From positions 1-64,000 of the forward strand of contig JAGVSM010001653.1 in the NCBI GenBank assembly GCA_022494885.1: a stretch of 64,000 nucleotides of DNA. The letters run 5' to 3'. Below are positions 33,304-45,529 of the stretch, in pieces; the first letter of the stretch is position 1, and the number at the start of each line of letters is the position of its first letter. The notes below the pieces were generated by a model. That model was not told where the DNA came from. It did not search any database and worked only from the letters and a program-made list of their open reading frames with translations. Position numbers and translations under genes: made by a program. The stretch comes from Micrasema longulum (Eukaryota > Arthropoda > Insecta > Trichoptera > Brachycentridae).

Positions 33304-34260
33304 AAGACATCTCTGGAAATTAAAAATACAGTAAAAGCAGCTTAAAACGGTATTATTTAGTCAATGAGGTTTCTCTTCTGCAGTCTCTTGGTGAAATACT
33401 TCACAATATTTCAAAATTGATGTAAAATTTATTTGGATGTCTAAATATTAGTTTTAATGAGTGAATGTATTCATAATTTCACATATCCATTTATGCATTC
33501 CACTATTATTTCATAGATATACGTATTGAGGATTAACAAACTAGATCTTGTCACAAAACCTAACGGTTATTGCTGTTATCATAGTGAGAGAAAAAAAAAT
33601 TGCTTTGTTTGTTAAATGTCAAATTTGCTTGGTACTTGTTTATTAGGAAATATGGGATTTTCAGAAATCAGGAATAAAGTTGAAAATTAATTAAATATTT
33701 GTAGCAGATTTTTACGACTTTAATTATGTTATCATTTACAAATTTCGGGTTTAAAAATGAGCAAATACGTAATTCAAAATAGCTTATTTTGAACATTCAA
33801 AGAAAAATTATCCAACGCAGCACGGAAGAAATAATAATACCATTACCACTGTATTTTTTAATTATTTGAAAACAGCAATTTATAAAATGTGAAAAGACCC
33901 TATTTTCAGCATTAGAAGAAATATGCCTATTATTGTAACCATAGTACCTACCAAATTTTTATTCTTTACCTCAAATGAAGACATTGTTTGCGAGCATTTT
34001 TACTGTAAGCCCAAAATTATTTTATTTATCATACTTTATAATATGTTGTATAATAGGTAATAATGTACTAAGGATTAAATATAGCTTTCAAGCACATTTT
34101 ATGAACTTTGAACCTAAAAAACAAGCGTAAAGTACGATTTGTATATTTTTTACATTATTCTCTCTGTCATCGAAACACAATGTTTAAGGTTTGTTACCCT
34201 CAGCATGTTACAAAGTTAATGTGATTATAGTTAAGTTGCTACATTAGTAAAAATAAAAAA
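33304..34260 (+). other. Probable 3' UTR of the transporter (terminal exon B)
   Basis: AT-rich sequence directly after the TAA. Candidate polyadenylation signals AATAAA lie at about 33673 and 34252. No conserved frame was seen. The real end of the transcript is not determined. Confidence 0.45.
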
Positions 34261-37200
34261 AGCTATTCTACGATTCATTGATAAATATAATAAAACTCTC
34301 TTGACTCTCTGACAATAATAAAATACATTTAAATACCCTAAGTATTGAACACAATTTTAAAATTTATTTAATCCTTTTGGATTTCGATAAAAGGTCAGCT
34401 ATCTTCAACAACATTTTATATTGCTTTGTTTTAAGCATGTTGACACATTAAAATCAGTAAGTAATCATTTTACATTTAAAAAATGACAGCCATAAGAATA
34501 GAGAATCATAAAAAATAAGTTTTTCTTTTCTAAACGACAATTTTTTTTTTATGATTTTGCTCATCATAATGTTTGTATGTTCTGAATATATCTAATAGAT
34601 TTAATGAATGAATGAATTTAGCTCGTCATTGTGTATTTAAAACGCTTTTTATACACGTAAATATATTGATAATTTTAATATAAGCATAAGATTATTTTTA
34701 AATGCTAAGAATTAATGTTGTTAAAATTTTTGAAACCGTAAGTAGACATTTTGTTTATCATGCATGTAATAAATGTCTAATCCAACAAGTGAGGAAAGAT
34801 CTAATGTTTCTAAATATAAAATGAAAAATTGGTGTTCAAGTGCTATGATATACAATACTATAATATTCTAACAATCTCCAAATCTTTCCGAGACTGTTGT
34901 AAAATTTTGATGACAATATTTAGTTGTAAATTAAAAATCAAAATTATGTAGATATTTAACCAATAAACTGAGATTAAAACCTCTCTTTTTGAGAGTAATT
35001 GACCTAGTCAGACCGAAATTATTTTTGTCCATTTTTGAATATTTACAAATGATAATCATGCATACATAATATAAATGTAAAATATGTCTATAACATATTA
35101 CGAGGCATGAAAATATTTTTAAAAATACGTAAGTTAAGTTTTTCATTCCATATTCAGTGTTGAATAATAAAAATAATTATTGTCTAGATGTCGTTCGTCC
35201 CAAGCAACTTAAATAAGTCCTCTTTTGGACATTGGAAAGAATGTGAGTTGGATTTCTTATTGCGTCCGGATTTATTTATATGAAAATCAATTTAAACCAT
35301 AGATTTGAATTTTCGTTTTCTTAGTTTACGTTTTTAAAATATGGCCACCCTATTTCATAAGCATATCTATTCTCTTAAGAATGTGAAAACATTGAATTAA
35401 TCATTCCTATTTTTTATTTTTAATTAAAAATAATAGTTTCATTAAGTCAGCTCTAAATTAATATTAAAGTATCGCTCAATTTTATTGAATGAAAATATAT
35501 CATTATTTTTTATGTGAGATTATGCTTAATATATTAAAATATTTGATAGTAAAACCTTTTTTAGGAGTTTTTCTAAAGACAAAAGTACCTTTATATTGTT
35601 TTATCTTTTAAGTTACTGAAATAAATTATCACTAGAATGTATTGATACAGTTATACCTCGAACCTATATCTTTCTAATAAAAAAATGTATTTAAATATAT
35701 ACATATATTCTGAAGTTATATAAAACTCACATTTATATTTAATTTTATTACGCTATTTTTTACAACCTACATTTTATTTACTAAAAAAATGAACTTTTAC
35801 ACTTCCTTATAACAGGAACAAAATATGAGTATGTTGAATGGCTGAAATCTATTCTTATAATAATGGACATAATGAAATGACAATAATGATTTAGACCATG
35901 TATAATATTATTAAGCTTAGTATTAGCTTTGATATTACTAAATTAATAAATATCATATTTATTTTGTACAAAAATATGATGGAAAATCATTTGATAATAC
36001 TCACATAACAGATTGTTGGGTAGAATGCAAAGATGTATAATTACAAGACACGTTATATGCACAAACTCGACAGCATTTCAGTTCATAGGTGATTTCAGGA
36101 TTTTTGTCACAATCAGATGTAACGCTACGCAGAAAAATACCATAATATGTGAAGAAAAATAGTTTAATTATACTGAAACTGTGATAAACAGAACATGTTA
36201 ATCTTTTTTTTATAAATACGATGCAATTTATTAATGAAAAAGATAATTAGTTATATTTTAAGCAGGATCTTCTTAGACCGTGCAGGGGTTCATAGGCACA
36301 TGGAGTTTGGGGCTTTTAAAATGGGGTTCTTTAAGAATTTTGTGGCCTCCATCAGGTCAGGGACTCTGGGCTGGTGCCCCACATGCTCTTATGGAAAAGA
36401 CGGCCCTAAATTTGAAGTACCTATGCTCTAAAGAATGTAAAGAATTGTCAACAATTTTAAATCACATCAAAAATAACACTGATGGTAACGCGTTACACAG
36501 AAATATTTATATCTCTTTCTCACACAAAGGTTTCCAGGTGTATTGTGATTTGCGATATTTCTATTTTGATTGAGGAACTTAAGCTACGTGGGAAATTGGA
36601 TAAAATAAACGTTTTCTTGCGCGCAGTAAAAATTAGAGCAAATTATTCTGCAAAGTTTCCTGAAAATTTAAGAAAAAAATTATAAGAAATATTTCATAAA
36701 AACTAACTACTTTGAACGACGCCACTAGTTCATATGAATCAACCAATAATAAGAGAGTTATGAAAGATTTCCGGTTTGCCTACCGTTAATGGACCAATAG
36801 GCAGAACTGATCGAGAATAAGCGGAAGAGAACCTCTGACGTCACATGCGAAGTTATTTCAGAAATACAAAACTTTAAAAGATCATAGCGCTAGTAATACC
36901 ATTAAAAACTTTTTTGTCTTAGTTTAAAAGTCTATTATAATATTAACCAAAAAAAACATAAAAAATATAAAAAAACACTGAATTTCCTCATTGTTAAGGA
37001 TAGTACAATATTTGCTAAATGTGAGATGCGTGGCTAGTATAGCAATAACGTGTCTATTATATGTCCATGATAGAATGCATAAAATTTCTTTTTGGTGTGT
37101 ACTTTGTTAAGATGCATTAACACATATCTATAAAAAGATGCAAATTAACAGCCTTGATGTGAAATATAATATATTAAATAGTTTACATTATATTAAGGTT

Positions 37201-38197
37201 TTAATGGAGTATATCAATGTAGAATGAATTTCCTGGTTGTCACATTGCGAGACAAATTAGAATGTAATGAAAAGAAGTTATAAAAACATGTTAATGATTG
37301 AAGTTGGTGTAGTATCATTGTTAATTGGATTTCACAAAAGCCAATAGAACATTTCATGTAAGAGATATCCATTATAAAGGAGACATTGATGTTCACTTAC
37401 ATACATACAATACATGCTTGTTGTTAATATGATTGTATTGAAATCCATAAAATAAAATAAATGCATAACCAACTGTTTTATTCTACCAGTTTTCCAATAA
37501 CAAAAGATGACGAGGGCCTGATACCTTGCAGGATACCCGCTGGCACAGCGCGGGTTTAAACTGTGCAACTTAATTAAGCTTAGACTTTGCCCTCTCTGCA
37601 TAATCTATAAGTAATATGAAAGCACTACTATCATAAATGTATAAAACGCTAAGACATTAAGCAGATCCGGGACCTACCATAATATGTTCAGTCGGGGCAC
37701 AAAGGGAGGGAAGAATAATATGCTCGTTTTAATTTACTAACATGTATATTCCCGTCCCTTTTTAGTAAGTGACGGAGTACTAGATTCCATTAGATAAGGC
37801 ACTGACATTAAGTCACAATTAAATGTTTTAAAAGGCTATAAACATTGAGATACAATATAAAGAGATAACACTCCATACAAATCCGAGCTAAAAAGTCATC
37901 CCCAAAGGAAAGGGAAGCAGAAACCAGCGGAGGGAGCTAGTATCGTCACATCATATCACGTCGACTTTGACAAGCAAAACTAGTAGTACAGTAAAAATCA
38001 CAGACTTTTTACATAGTTCTACTGTAAGTTCTATTCAGTATGTCACTCCCTTCCGCATACGCTTCACCTTAGTTTATCGTTTCACTATACGCCTGACTAG
38101 CTGAGCAGGACAGAGACAGGAGATAGCTTACGACTAATAAATACTGGTAACATATTAATAAAACGTTTTTAACAATAAAATATCTATTTTAAACAAG

Positions 38198-38478
38198 TAC
38201 TGATTAAGATAAAAACATTACCTACCGGTGAAAGGTTATACCATCGCTTTTTCTATATTTTTCAGATCGATTTGTGCTGTATCTTAGCGTACATTTATGG
38301 ACATTTAAGTAATTGCGAGGAGACAAAGGTTCAAAAGTAGCCGGAGAATGCTCGCAACAGACTAAAGTACATTCCATCAAACATATGTCAATTGGCCGCA
38401 GGGTGAGGTACCATATTTCAAACGCCCATGTTTACTCTAGTTATATACCTCAATGGATGGAAATATGAAATATCCAAA
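38198..38478 (+). repeat. 280-base interspersed repeat, inverted relative to 55345-55618
   Basis: Shares with the reverse complement of 55345-55618: GATTAAGATAAAAACATTAC, CGCTTTTTCTATATTTT, AATTGCGAGGAGACAAAGGT, CAAACATATG, GGTACCATATTTC and CTCAATGGA. No frame. Family unknown. Confidence 0.75.
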
Positions 38479-38894
38479 TTTATATGACCAAATTTTAATT
38501 TTTTGATTTTGAAAAGAAATACAAGCATTTTAAATTACATACATTTTTGTGACATTTTCCTTTATTTTTACTTAAAATTGTGTTTTCGTTTAATCGTTTT
38601 CAGTAAGGACTGGTCTGAAGGTCACAAAAAAGTCAATAAGATATTGATTTAAATTGAATATTACAACCAGAATTATCTTCTTTTTTCAAAAAAAGAGAAT
38701 ACAATTATATAAAAAAAGGTTTCAACTAAAGATTTCAATAATTTTATTTTTTTTAAGTATTACCGAAGGCATAATTTTAAGTAGAAATAAAGGAAAATTT
38801 CACAAAAATGTTTGTATTTCTTTTCAAAACAAAAAAATATATAATTTGGCTTAGGCCACTTTCATGTTCAATTTAGAACAAATTTTAGTTCAAT

Positions 38895-39033
38895 ACTAAT
38901 GCCCATATACAGAGACAAAACTTAAGGTGAGGAAAGTACATTCTAATTTCAAATGCAAAGAATAACCCGAAGGTGAAGACAATAGAATGTACTTCCCTCA
39001 CCTTAAGGTTTGTCTCTGCATACGGGTATTAGT
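38895..39033. repeat. Snapback repeat, 50-base arms
   Basis: Arms ACTAATGCCCATATACAGAG..AGTACATTCT (38895-38944) and the complement (38984-39033) with few mismatches, around a 39-base loop. A compact MITE-like hairpin in the intergenic region. Confidence 0.75.
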
Positions 39034-39424
39034 CTTTATTAAGATCCCAGATACCTAAGTTTAGTTAGTTTAGTCTTGATTTGAAATGGCGTAATCTGCC
39101 GGTCTAAAAGTCGTTATATTTTAGTTACATAAAACTTTTCAGTATATTTTTTAACAGAAATACCTTTAAAAATATTGTTTTTATCTAATTTGTTTTTTTT
39201 ATTTTTTTTATTGCACAATTTAAAAAAAACATTTGTTTCAAAATGGCAAAATCGTATAATTTCCAAATTTTGCGTTTGTTTTACCAGACTACAGCCTTAA
39301 TGTTGTTTTAAAATTTAATAAAAAAAATATGTATAAATATTTGTGATATTTTAGGTAAATTAGAAAAAGTATTTATTTATTAATAATCAAAATAAGTATA
39401 AGCTTTTTCCTTGAAATATTTTGA

Positions 39425-39720
39425 GCAAATCTAAATGTTGTATACATGGACTGGATTCCACCCCCTAAGGAGTTATCAAGATTGACGTACTAATAGAAAT
39501 ACAGTACAATTTTCGAGAAAGGAATATGGAAGGCTAGACATTTACACGGCTCATGATCTTGTAAATAAAATTGGAAAAAAAGTCTGGAAGAAATTTTTAT
39601 ATTTATAAGCAGAATAGTTTATGTTAAACAGCATAAAATGTAATCGCTTAAACCAGCCAAAGACAGGTCATAAGTCTTGTAAAAGTCTAGACTTTCATAT
39701 TCCCTTCTCAAAAAAAATTG
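39425..39720. repeat. Foldback family F copy near the Spindly 3' end
   Basis: GGACTGGATTCCACCCCCTA, TATGGAAGGCTAGACATTTA, then AACCAGCCAAAGACAGGTCA and AGTCTAGACTTTCATATTCC in inverted order. Ends about 155 bases from the Spindly stop codon. Confidence 0.55.
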
Positions 39721-39876
39721 CCTTGTTGATATGACGGTTATATTTATGTTTTCCATTTCTTTTTTAAATTATTATAACACACTATTGGATTGAGTATAGT
39801 ATGTACTTAGTATATTCATTTGTAAAAAGGTAATAAAATATGCAAATACAAAAATCATTACTACTTAAAGAATAGA

Positions 39877-41331
39877 TCATTTGAAGGAAGTTTTTTTCGG
39901 AACTCTGTTTTCTGTACTAGCTGAAGTCAAAATGCCAGGCTTCACATTTTCCTTTGATTTAATACTTTCATTCATATTAAGCATCTTAATAGCGCTGACA
40001 TTTATTTCCCTAAAACCCTCTCTCAGTGAAATATCGATTTCTTCCACAGGTTTTACCATTCGCGTTTTGATCTGGGGTGGTTTTGATAGCTCAGTTTCAA
40101 CTGCCGTAGAGTTGAAATTGGTAGTGTTCTGCAATGTCCGTTCCGCAAGCTGCAATTTGGTTTCCAATTCAGAAGCAGCAGCGTGAGATTCTATGGCTTT
40201 CGTTCTCCATGTCACAATCTGTCTTTGAAATTCCCGAATCTTCTGTTCAGCTGATAAATTGTTCACACTGGCCATGTTGAACTCATTGGTCAAACGGATG
40301 TTTTCTTTTCTATAGTATTCCATTACTCCGCTCAACCATTGAGCAGCTTCTGACGAGTTAGGATCGATGTTCTTATCAAACCAACGCGCAATTTCTCTGT
40401 TGAGTTGATCAGTTTGTTTTTCGAGATCGGTTATGCGGCGTTCGTACGCCCGAGTGAACGCAGCGTCGTGGTGATTCGATTGCCCAGCGTACTCTTCCCA
40501 TAGTGTTTTCTTCTCGCACAAAAGAGAATCAACTTCAGCCTGTTTACTTACGAGTTCACGATTTAACTGATACACCTTGTCTTTCATCTGCGATAAACTT
40601 TTCAGCATTTCCTGTCTTTTGTCGTCGACTTCCGCAAATAAGGAGTTGCCTTTCACAGCGAATGTGCTACTTTGCGTTTTAAGGTGTTGCAGTTCTCCAT
40701 TGGCAGTGCATAGTTCCTCTTGAGCCGAGTGCAGCATGTCTGTAGATTGCGCCACTTCCTGTTTCTTGGCGTCTAAATTACTCTTGAGGCACTCAATTTG
40801 CTCCTTAAACGATTCTACTTCAGCTTTATGCATCTCGGAACTGTTGACTAACTCTGAGAGCTGTTTCTTCAACTCAGAATTAGTGTCTTTTAAATTAGCA
40901 ATTTCTTCTTCGTACGATCGAAGTTCTTCTATGACTTTAGTATTATCCAGCTGGCTGACCACCTGCTCTGTTGTGTGAAAAGCCTTACTTTGTTTCAGCT
41001 CTTTGATTTGACACTCCAGAGTGTCGATTGTATTGGTGAAATTTTCAGCATCCTTCCACTTTTCATCTCTTAACTGGTCCATCTCGTCTTGTAAAGATTT
41101 ACATTTGACTGTCCATTCTAATTTTATTTTGAGCTCGTTCTTCTGCAGCGCGTCGATTTCTGAACTTAAATGGTCCTTAAGCTCGACGACACACTGCTGG
41201 TTTCTTTTAATGTCATGAAGTTCCTGTTGCGACAAATCGTAAAGTTTACAAAGGTTTTCATGTCGATTCTTAAGAGATAAATACTTTTCGGAAACTTCCT
41301 CGAGCGATAACGAGCCATTAGAATTTTCCAT
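39877..41331 (-). CDS. Spindly: Spindly, dynein/dynactin adaptor of kinetochores
   Basis: A single uninterrupted frame of 484 residues, MENSNGSLSLEEV to TENRVPKKTSFK. Residues 10-400 are largely heptad coiled coil rich in E, K, Q and L. Residues 227-235 (bases 40653-40627) read KGNSLFAEV, followed by DDKRQEM. This is the Spindly motif, whose Ser and Phe are needed for dynein/dynactin recruitment to kinetochores in characterised homologues (KGNSLFAEVEDRR in human). Family role: an RZZ-bound adaptor that brings dynein to unattached kinetochores and strips checkpoint proteins. The start has A at -3 and G at +4. No clear AA-x-x-G CC1 box is seen near the N-terminus and no C-terminal CAAX box, unlike vertebrate Spindly. 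It is shorter than human (about 605) and Drosophila Spindly. Plus-strand frames opposite it are shadows. It is convergent with the transporter gene and divergent from the receptor kinase gene. Confidence 0.88.
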   Translation of the reverse strand: MENSNGSLSLEEVSEKYLSLKNRHENLCKLYDLSQQELHDIKRNQQCVVELKDHLSSEIDALQKNELKIKLEWTVKCKSLQDEMDQLRDEKWKDAENFTNTIDTLECQIKELKQSKAFHTTEQVVSQLDNTKVIEELRSYEEEIANLKDTNSELKKQLSELVNSSEMHKAEVESFKEQIECLKSNLDAKKQEVAQSTDMLHSAQEELCTANGELQHLKTQSSTFAVKGNSLFAEVDDKRQEMLKSLSQMKDKVYQLNRELVSKQAEVDSLLCEKKTLWEEYAGQSNHHDAAFTRAYERRITDLEKQTDQLNREIARWFDKNIDPNSSEAAQWLSGVMEYYRKENIRLTNEFNMASVNNLSAEQKIREFQRQIVTWRTKAIESHAAASELETKLQLAERTLQNTTNFNSTAVETELSKPPQIKTRMVKPVEEIDISLREGFREINVSAIKMLNMNESIKSKENVKPGILTSASTENRVPKKTSFK

Positions 41332-43959
41332 AGTGAACTTTACAGTGTATTAAGAACTTATGAACTCAATTAGGTTTTAATACTGTTCATCATTCAAGAC
41401 GACAAACAATTCGAAGAAGTTTTAGTGGTTACGCTTGATTTTTTTATGTTTATACGCAAAACCAAAATTTCTTACACGAATTCACTAATACCAGAAAGTT
41501 ATTCTTAATTCCAACTATCTAATGTAAAATTATATAAATAAAACTTGTAGCTTAACAAGAACAGCCGTTTACGTTTCAGTTTTTTAAATGTCAAACATCA
41601 AACGAGTAGGCCGTTAGCCGTTACAGGATACGGTAGATGAAAAATAAAAAGATAGTTTAATAAGTTAATACAGTTCATAAAAAGGATACATTTATTATAT
41701 GTATACATTTCATGTTAGTTCAATGAAATATTACTTTTTGACTTATATATTTCTATATCCGAATGAAATAAAATAAAAACCGAAATGATATATCCAATCC
41801 TAAAACATACACTTATGAACATTACAACCATTACAGTTTGATTTTAAAACAATTATTGGTTTGTTTTTAATAATTATTAATTATAAATTTATGAAATGAT
41901 GAAATCATTTTTAAAAAATAATTGTCTAGCAGGGACCTTAAATACCGACTAGTTATAGTTGGTTACCGACGATGATCGATTATTTTAATTTCTCATTCAT
42001 AGATGTCATCAGCAACACAAATGATGAATGCCCCACCGATACTGACATCTAAATTTCTAAACAACAAATATCATGTTTTTATTGTACCTCAACAATGTAA
42101 TTGGCAAAACAGAAAACATGCGTTCATGTAATAATAATTCAAATTAATCATTCATTCAACATTCAAAATATTATTATGTTGGTATGGGTTAGTGCTAGGG
42201 ATTAGTTAAACTTCATTACATTGGCTAACCGTCATCAATCCTCGTGTCAAAATAATGTTACCATCATTGTGTATTTTCGCTATACCCAACCATTTAAAAG
42301 TAGTATAGTAATCTTCGTGAAATAATAATTTATAGTTTACCATAATACAATTGTCGCAGCTACGTAAACATGATATTTCCAGGTAAGGAATGATAAAAAA
42401 ACTACTTTTAATGAGTTACCTACAAACTACCATACTCTTTTCCCCTGTAGCAAGTAATGATAATAAAATACATTGACAAAACCTCAGTCAACCAAATATT
42501 TGCACTACTTACGTACCTATTTCTCCAAATTAATGTAGGTAAAGAAAATTCATTTATATAAATGTTAATGACACCGTAAACATTACGGGTACAAAATTTT
42601 AGAAAAGTTTATTTATGGAGCAAGATTATTATTATTTAACTAACTAAAAGCTAAATTAAAACCGATAACTCTCATTATTTTAGATGTGCGTACTACCTAT
42701 CTATCATCTCATGTTCGTTTATTTGCACAGGCAATATAATATTCTATTAATGTTTAAATTTAAATATAATAAGGAGGCTCTCGTCATTTTTTTTTTTTTT
42801 TAAATAATAATGTATTACCAAAAAATTATATTTCATTAATGAAAATTCTTGGTGAAAGTTCATTATAATTATTATAAATAGCTTATATAACATCATTTTC
42901 GTAATTTAATACCACCAGGGCGCTTCACAAAGTGATTCTCTGGATAAATCAATTTAATTGAAAGTTTTAAATTTGTAATTTAAGTAAAACAATTGATTTT
43001 GTTATCACATGGTACGGACTAATTCAAATTATTTACAAAAAAAGTCACTTCACTCTCACAGCCTCGCACCTCTGTTGGGAAAACATTCTATGCCATAGGG
43101 TCTGCAACCGCAAATGCGCTTTCTTTATTATAGAAACAAAATACAAAATTTAGAATAACAAGTGTTCTAAATTTAAAGTTAGTTACAGAGAAAAAAAATA
43201 TTAACCAATATGTTATTTCATAAGAACGATAATTTTGAGCATCACGATCGTATAAAAACATAAGTACCTTTATTTTTACGTTACTTAAACGTTTTGAAAT
43301 TATTGAATTTTTCAAAGAAAATAAATTAATTAGGATACGATATTTTACTATATATGTGAACAAAAAAGATCTTATCTCAATTGAACAATGTGTAATTTAC
43401 ATGACTTTGATTTTTAGTAAAAAAAATCGGAAATAAAATTAGTTTTTAAATTGATATCCAGAAATGAAAATTGTGTAATCATGAAATGTAAGAATTTATT
43501 TTTAACTACTTTGTCGTAATATTGGCGGTCGGATCCATGTTTACGTTACAAAACGAAATAAATAAAGTAGTGCTATGTAAAGGTAGCTACTTTTCGTTAT
43601 ATACATATGGCAGCATTATATTAGTTACATTTTCAGTGGTTCCGCAGTAGATTTGCGATAGTAGTAAAAATTGTTTTGTTAGCGATAGGTAGCAACTTCT
43701 TCCTTTTCGGTCTACTATCAATACGAGCATCTTATAACACAAAACATTTTTATCGCGAAAAGTTATTCTTGAAAAATACATTATCACCTGCGCAGCAGCC
43801 GCCTACGGGATTTAAAACCCGAGAGAGATTTGCAACCGCGCCATTGCGAGTACATACATACACCGCGCAAGGATTACTTCGAAATTTTACAAACTCCGTC
43901 ACAACCACACCCCTTCTGTGGAAACGCATAAATCGAGAGTTTCCCTAAGTTAAGTGTCG
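41332..43959. other. Divergent upstream region between Spindly and Gprk2 (mostly unassigned)
   Basis: About 2.6 kb of AT-rich sequence that must include the Spindly promoter. I see a TATATAAATA-like stretch near 41531 but no conserved frame. 43676-43948 has an open frame with no recognisable domain. No clear element could be assigned in 42000-43500. Confidence 0.5.
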
Positions 43960-44422
43960 GGAAATTAAATTTGACAGTTTTTAAAAGCGCCAGCGCTTTT
44001 CCGATTCGTCGTCGGCTCGAGGTCGTTCGCATTCAATGTCTGTCAATAAATATTTGATAGCTGTCTCGGAGCGTTGATTCGGTTCAGATGAATTAAACTT
44101 TACGTTCGGAGCAGCTCGTTTAAGGCGGAATCGGTTCGCTTTCTGCGTTGTGAAGCTCAGCTTTTTCCTTGGCGTGTGTATTCTCGGATGTGGTAAGAGA
44201 TTCTTACCACCTGTTCCGAAGCCAAAGGTTAGTCGACATCGCCGGGTCTTCGGTATTGTGCAGTGCAGTGTTGTGTAGTGTGAGTGCAGCGAATGGGGAG
44301 GTTATAGAGTGCAGAGCGTGACGTATTGATGGGCTTATCTTCGCGCAGCCCAACCGGCTTCAGGGACCCCCGAGGGAGCCTGACTCGCCCCGAGTGCCCT
44401 ACACACCGCCACACTGGAACTC
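43960..44422 (+). promoter_or_regulatory. Leader and proximal promoter region of the Gprk2-type gene
   Basis: A GC- and CpG-richer island in AT-rich surroundings, directly before the kinase start codon. It holds several upstream ATGs: a two-codon frame (ATG TGG TAA) at 44188-44196, a four-codon frame at 44293-44307, and a longer frame from 44329 that overlaps the main start in another register. A perfect hairpin lies at 44190-44210 (9-base arms, 3-base loop). No clear TATA box; the transcription start and any leader introns are unknown. Confidence 0.6.
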
Positions 44423-44474
44423 ATGGAATTGGAGAATATTGTAGCCAATACAGTCTATTTAAAGGCCAGAGAAG
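44423..44474 (+). CDS. Gprk2: G-protein-coupled receptor kinase (GRK4/5/6 type, Gprk2), first coding exon
   Basis: ATG opens MELENIVANTVYLKARE, then one base of a split Gly codon before GTAAGA. This is the near-invariant N-terminus of GRK4/5/6 kinases (human GRK5 MELENIVANTVLLKAREGG; Drosophila Gprk2 MELENIVANTVYLKAREGG), and the first coding exon of GRK5 ends at the same Gly. The N-terminal helix docks on activated receptors and is needed for kinase activation. Downstream exons (RGS homology domain, kinase domain) were not recognised up to 64000, so the first intron is probably longer than 19 kb. The leader is GC-richer than its surroundings, consistent with a real 5' exon. The stretch is too short to show up as a long reading frame but is highly diagnostic. 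Confidence 0.92.
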
Positions 44475-44820
44475 GTAAGATCTACCATGAACTAAGTGAT
44501 TTGTTTTAGGTACCTACCCTGGACATGCCTAAAGTACTTATACTAGTAAATCATTTTATTACGCTCTAAATTCAAATATTACGAATTCATTTGTTTTGCT
44601 TGGATATCTCGTTAGGTACTTGACTTACCAATTGTTATTTACTTAAACATTATTCTTCTTACTGCTATCTGAACCTAATTGTATCTATACAGTATAAATA
44701 ATGCATAGTTATGCCAATTTTAATGTGTGTCATTTGTAACATACAGGCAAAATTATTAGTCTATGCCTCAGACTATTTATTTATTAATTCATTCAAATGA
44801 TACAAATATTATAAAAAAAT

Positions 44821-44945
44821 AATAATGCATGCCAAGAGCCCGGTGTTGATCAAATTTGCCGGGAATTGAACCCAGAACCTTACACATAGTATCCAAACAC
44901 CATAAAAAGGACTACATCACGATGGGGACACACATTATAATGCCA
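44821..44945 (-). mobile_element. tRNA-derived SINE fragment
   Basis: The minus strand carries GGTTCTGGGTTCAATTCCCG (B box) preceded by a run resembling an A box in GATGTAGTCC. Body not matched to SINE A, B or C; assignment tentative. Confidence 0.35.
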
Positions 44946-45284
44946 TAATTAATTTGTATGGTAATCTAAAAAATAACTTTTTGTACAGAGTTTTGAATAT
45001 TTTTTCTTGAATACATTAATTTGATGAACCGCAGTTGACATCAAGTTCGAAAAATCTTTCAATCTAAAATTATCTTTGATAGAGGAATACATGTAAGCCT
45101 AAGAATTTACAAGGCTTATGACTTTTTTAAAGGTGATCACTTTATAAAGTGCCTAATATGAAGGTTTACTCATTATTGTATAGCATAATGTATTAATATT
45201 CAATTTATATATGCAAGCTTTATCTGTCTACTAAAAAATAGCTCTTGTTTTTCATTAATTCGTTTTATATTATTTAGATATGTT

Positions 45285-45520
45285 TTAGGTGTTAACATAA
45301 GTTGTGTCCAATTATTTTCAAATGTAAAAATGAGCATCAAAAGTAAAACAAAATGGTAATGTCATTTGAAATAAAATTTTCTATTCTACAGGATATTGTG
45401 TTTACTTTTACGTTACATTTACTATTTTATTTGATTTCAAACCTTCAAAATGGAATTTCGAGTTGACGAAAGTAAGCATTTTCAATACCTCTTTTTGTTT
45501 GCTTTCAACTGAGGGAATAA
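45285..45520 (+). mobile_element. Mariner-like 5' end fragment, second copy
   Basis: TTAGGTGTTAACATAAGTTG, then GAGCATCAAAAGTAAAACAA and a start MEFRVDESKHFQYLFLFAFN with a stop directly after. Parallels 27818-28010. Confidence 0.45.
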
Positions 45521-45529
45521 AAGAGATAT

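Larger units (their letters stand above)
34261..39876. other. Intergenic region between the convergent transporter and Spindly genes
   Basis: No gene recognised. 34260-36230 is AT-rich with nothing identifiable. 36274-36440 has higher GC and two overlapping open frames without known domains. 38198-38478 matches 55345-55618 in reverse. 38895-39033 is a snapback repeat. 39425-39720 is a foldback-family copy that probably sits in or near the Spindly 3' UTR. Reverse-strand AATAAA signals occur at about 39372-39381. Confidence 0.55.

Noticed and set aside
39881..41218. Plus-strand reading frames opposite Spindly
   Set aside because: They are shadow frames of the coiled-coil gene (codon bias of the minus strand) and match no family.
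43676..43948. Small gene upstream of the receptor kinase
   Set aside because: Open frame of 90 residues with no domain, no strong start context and position in the probable promoter region; not supported.
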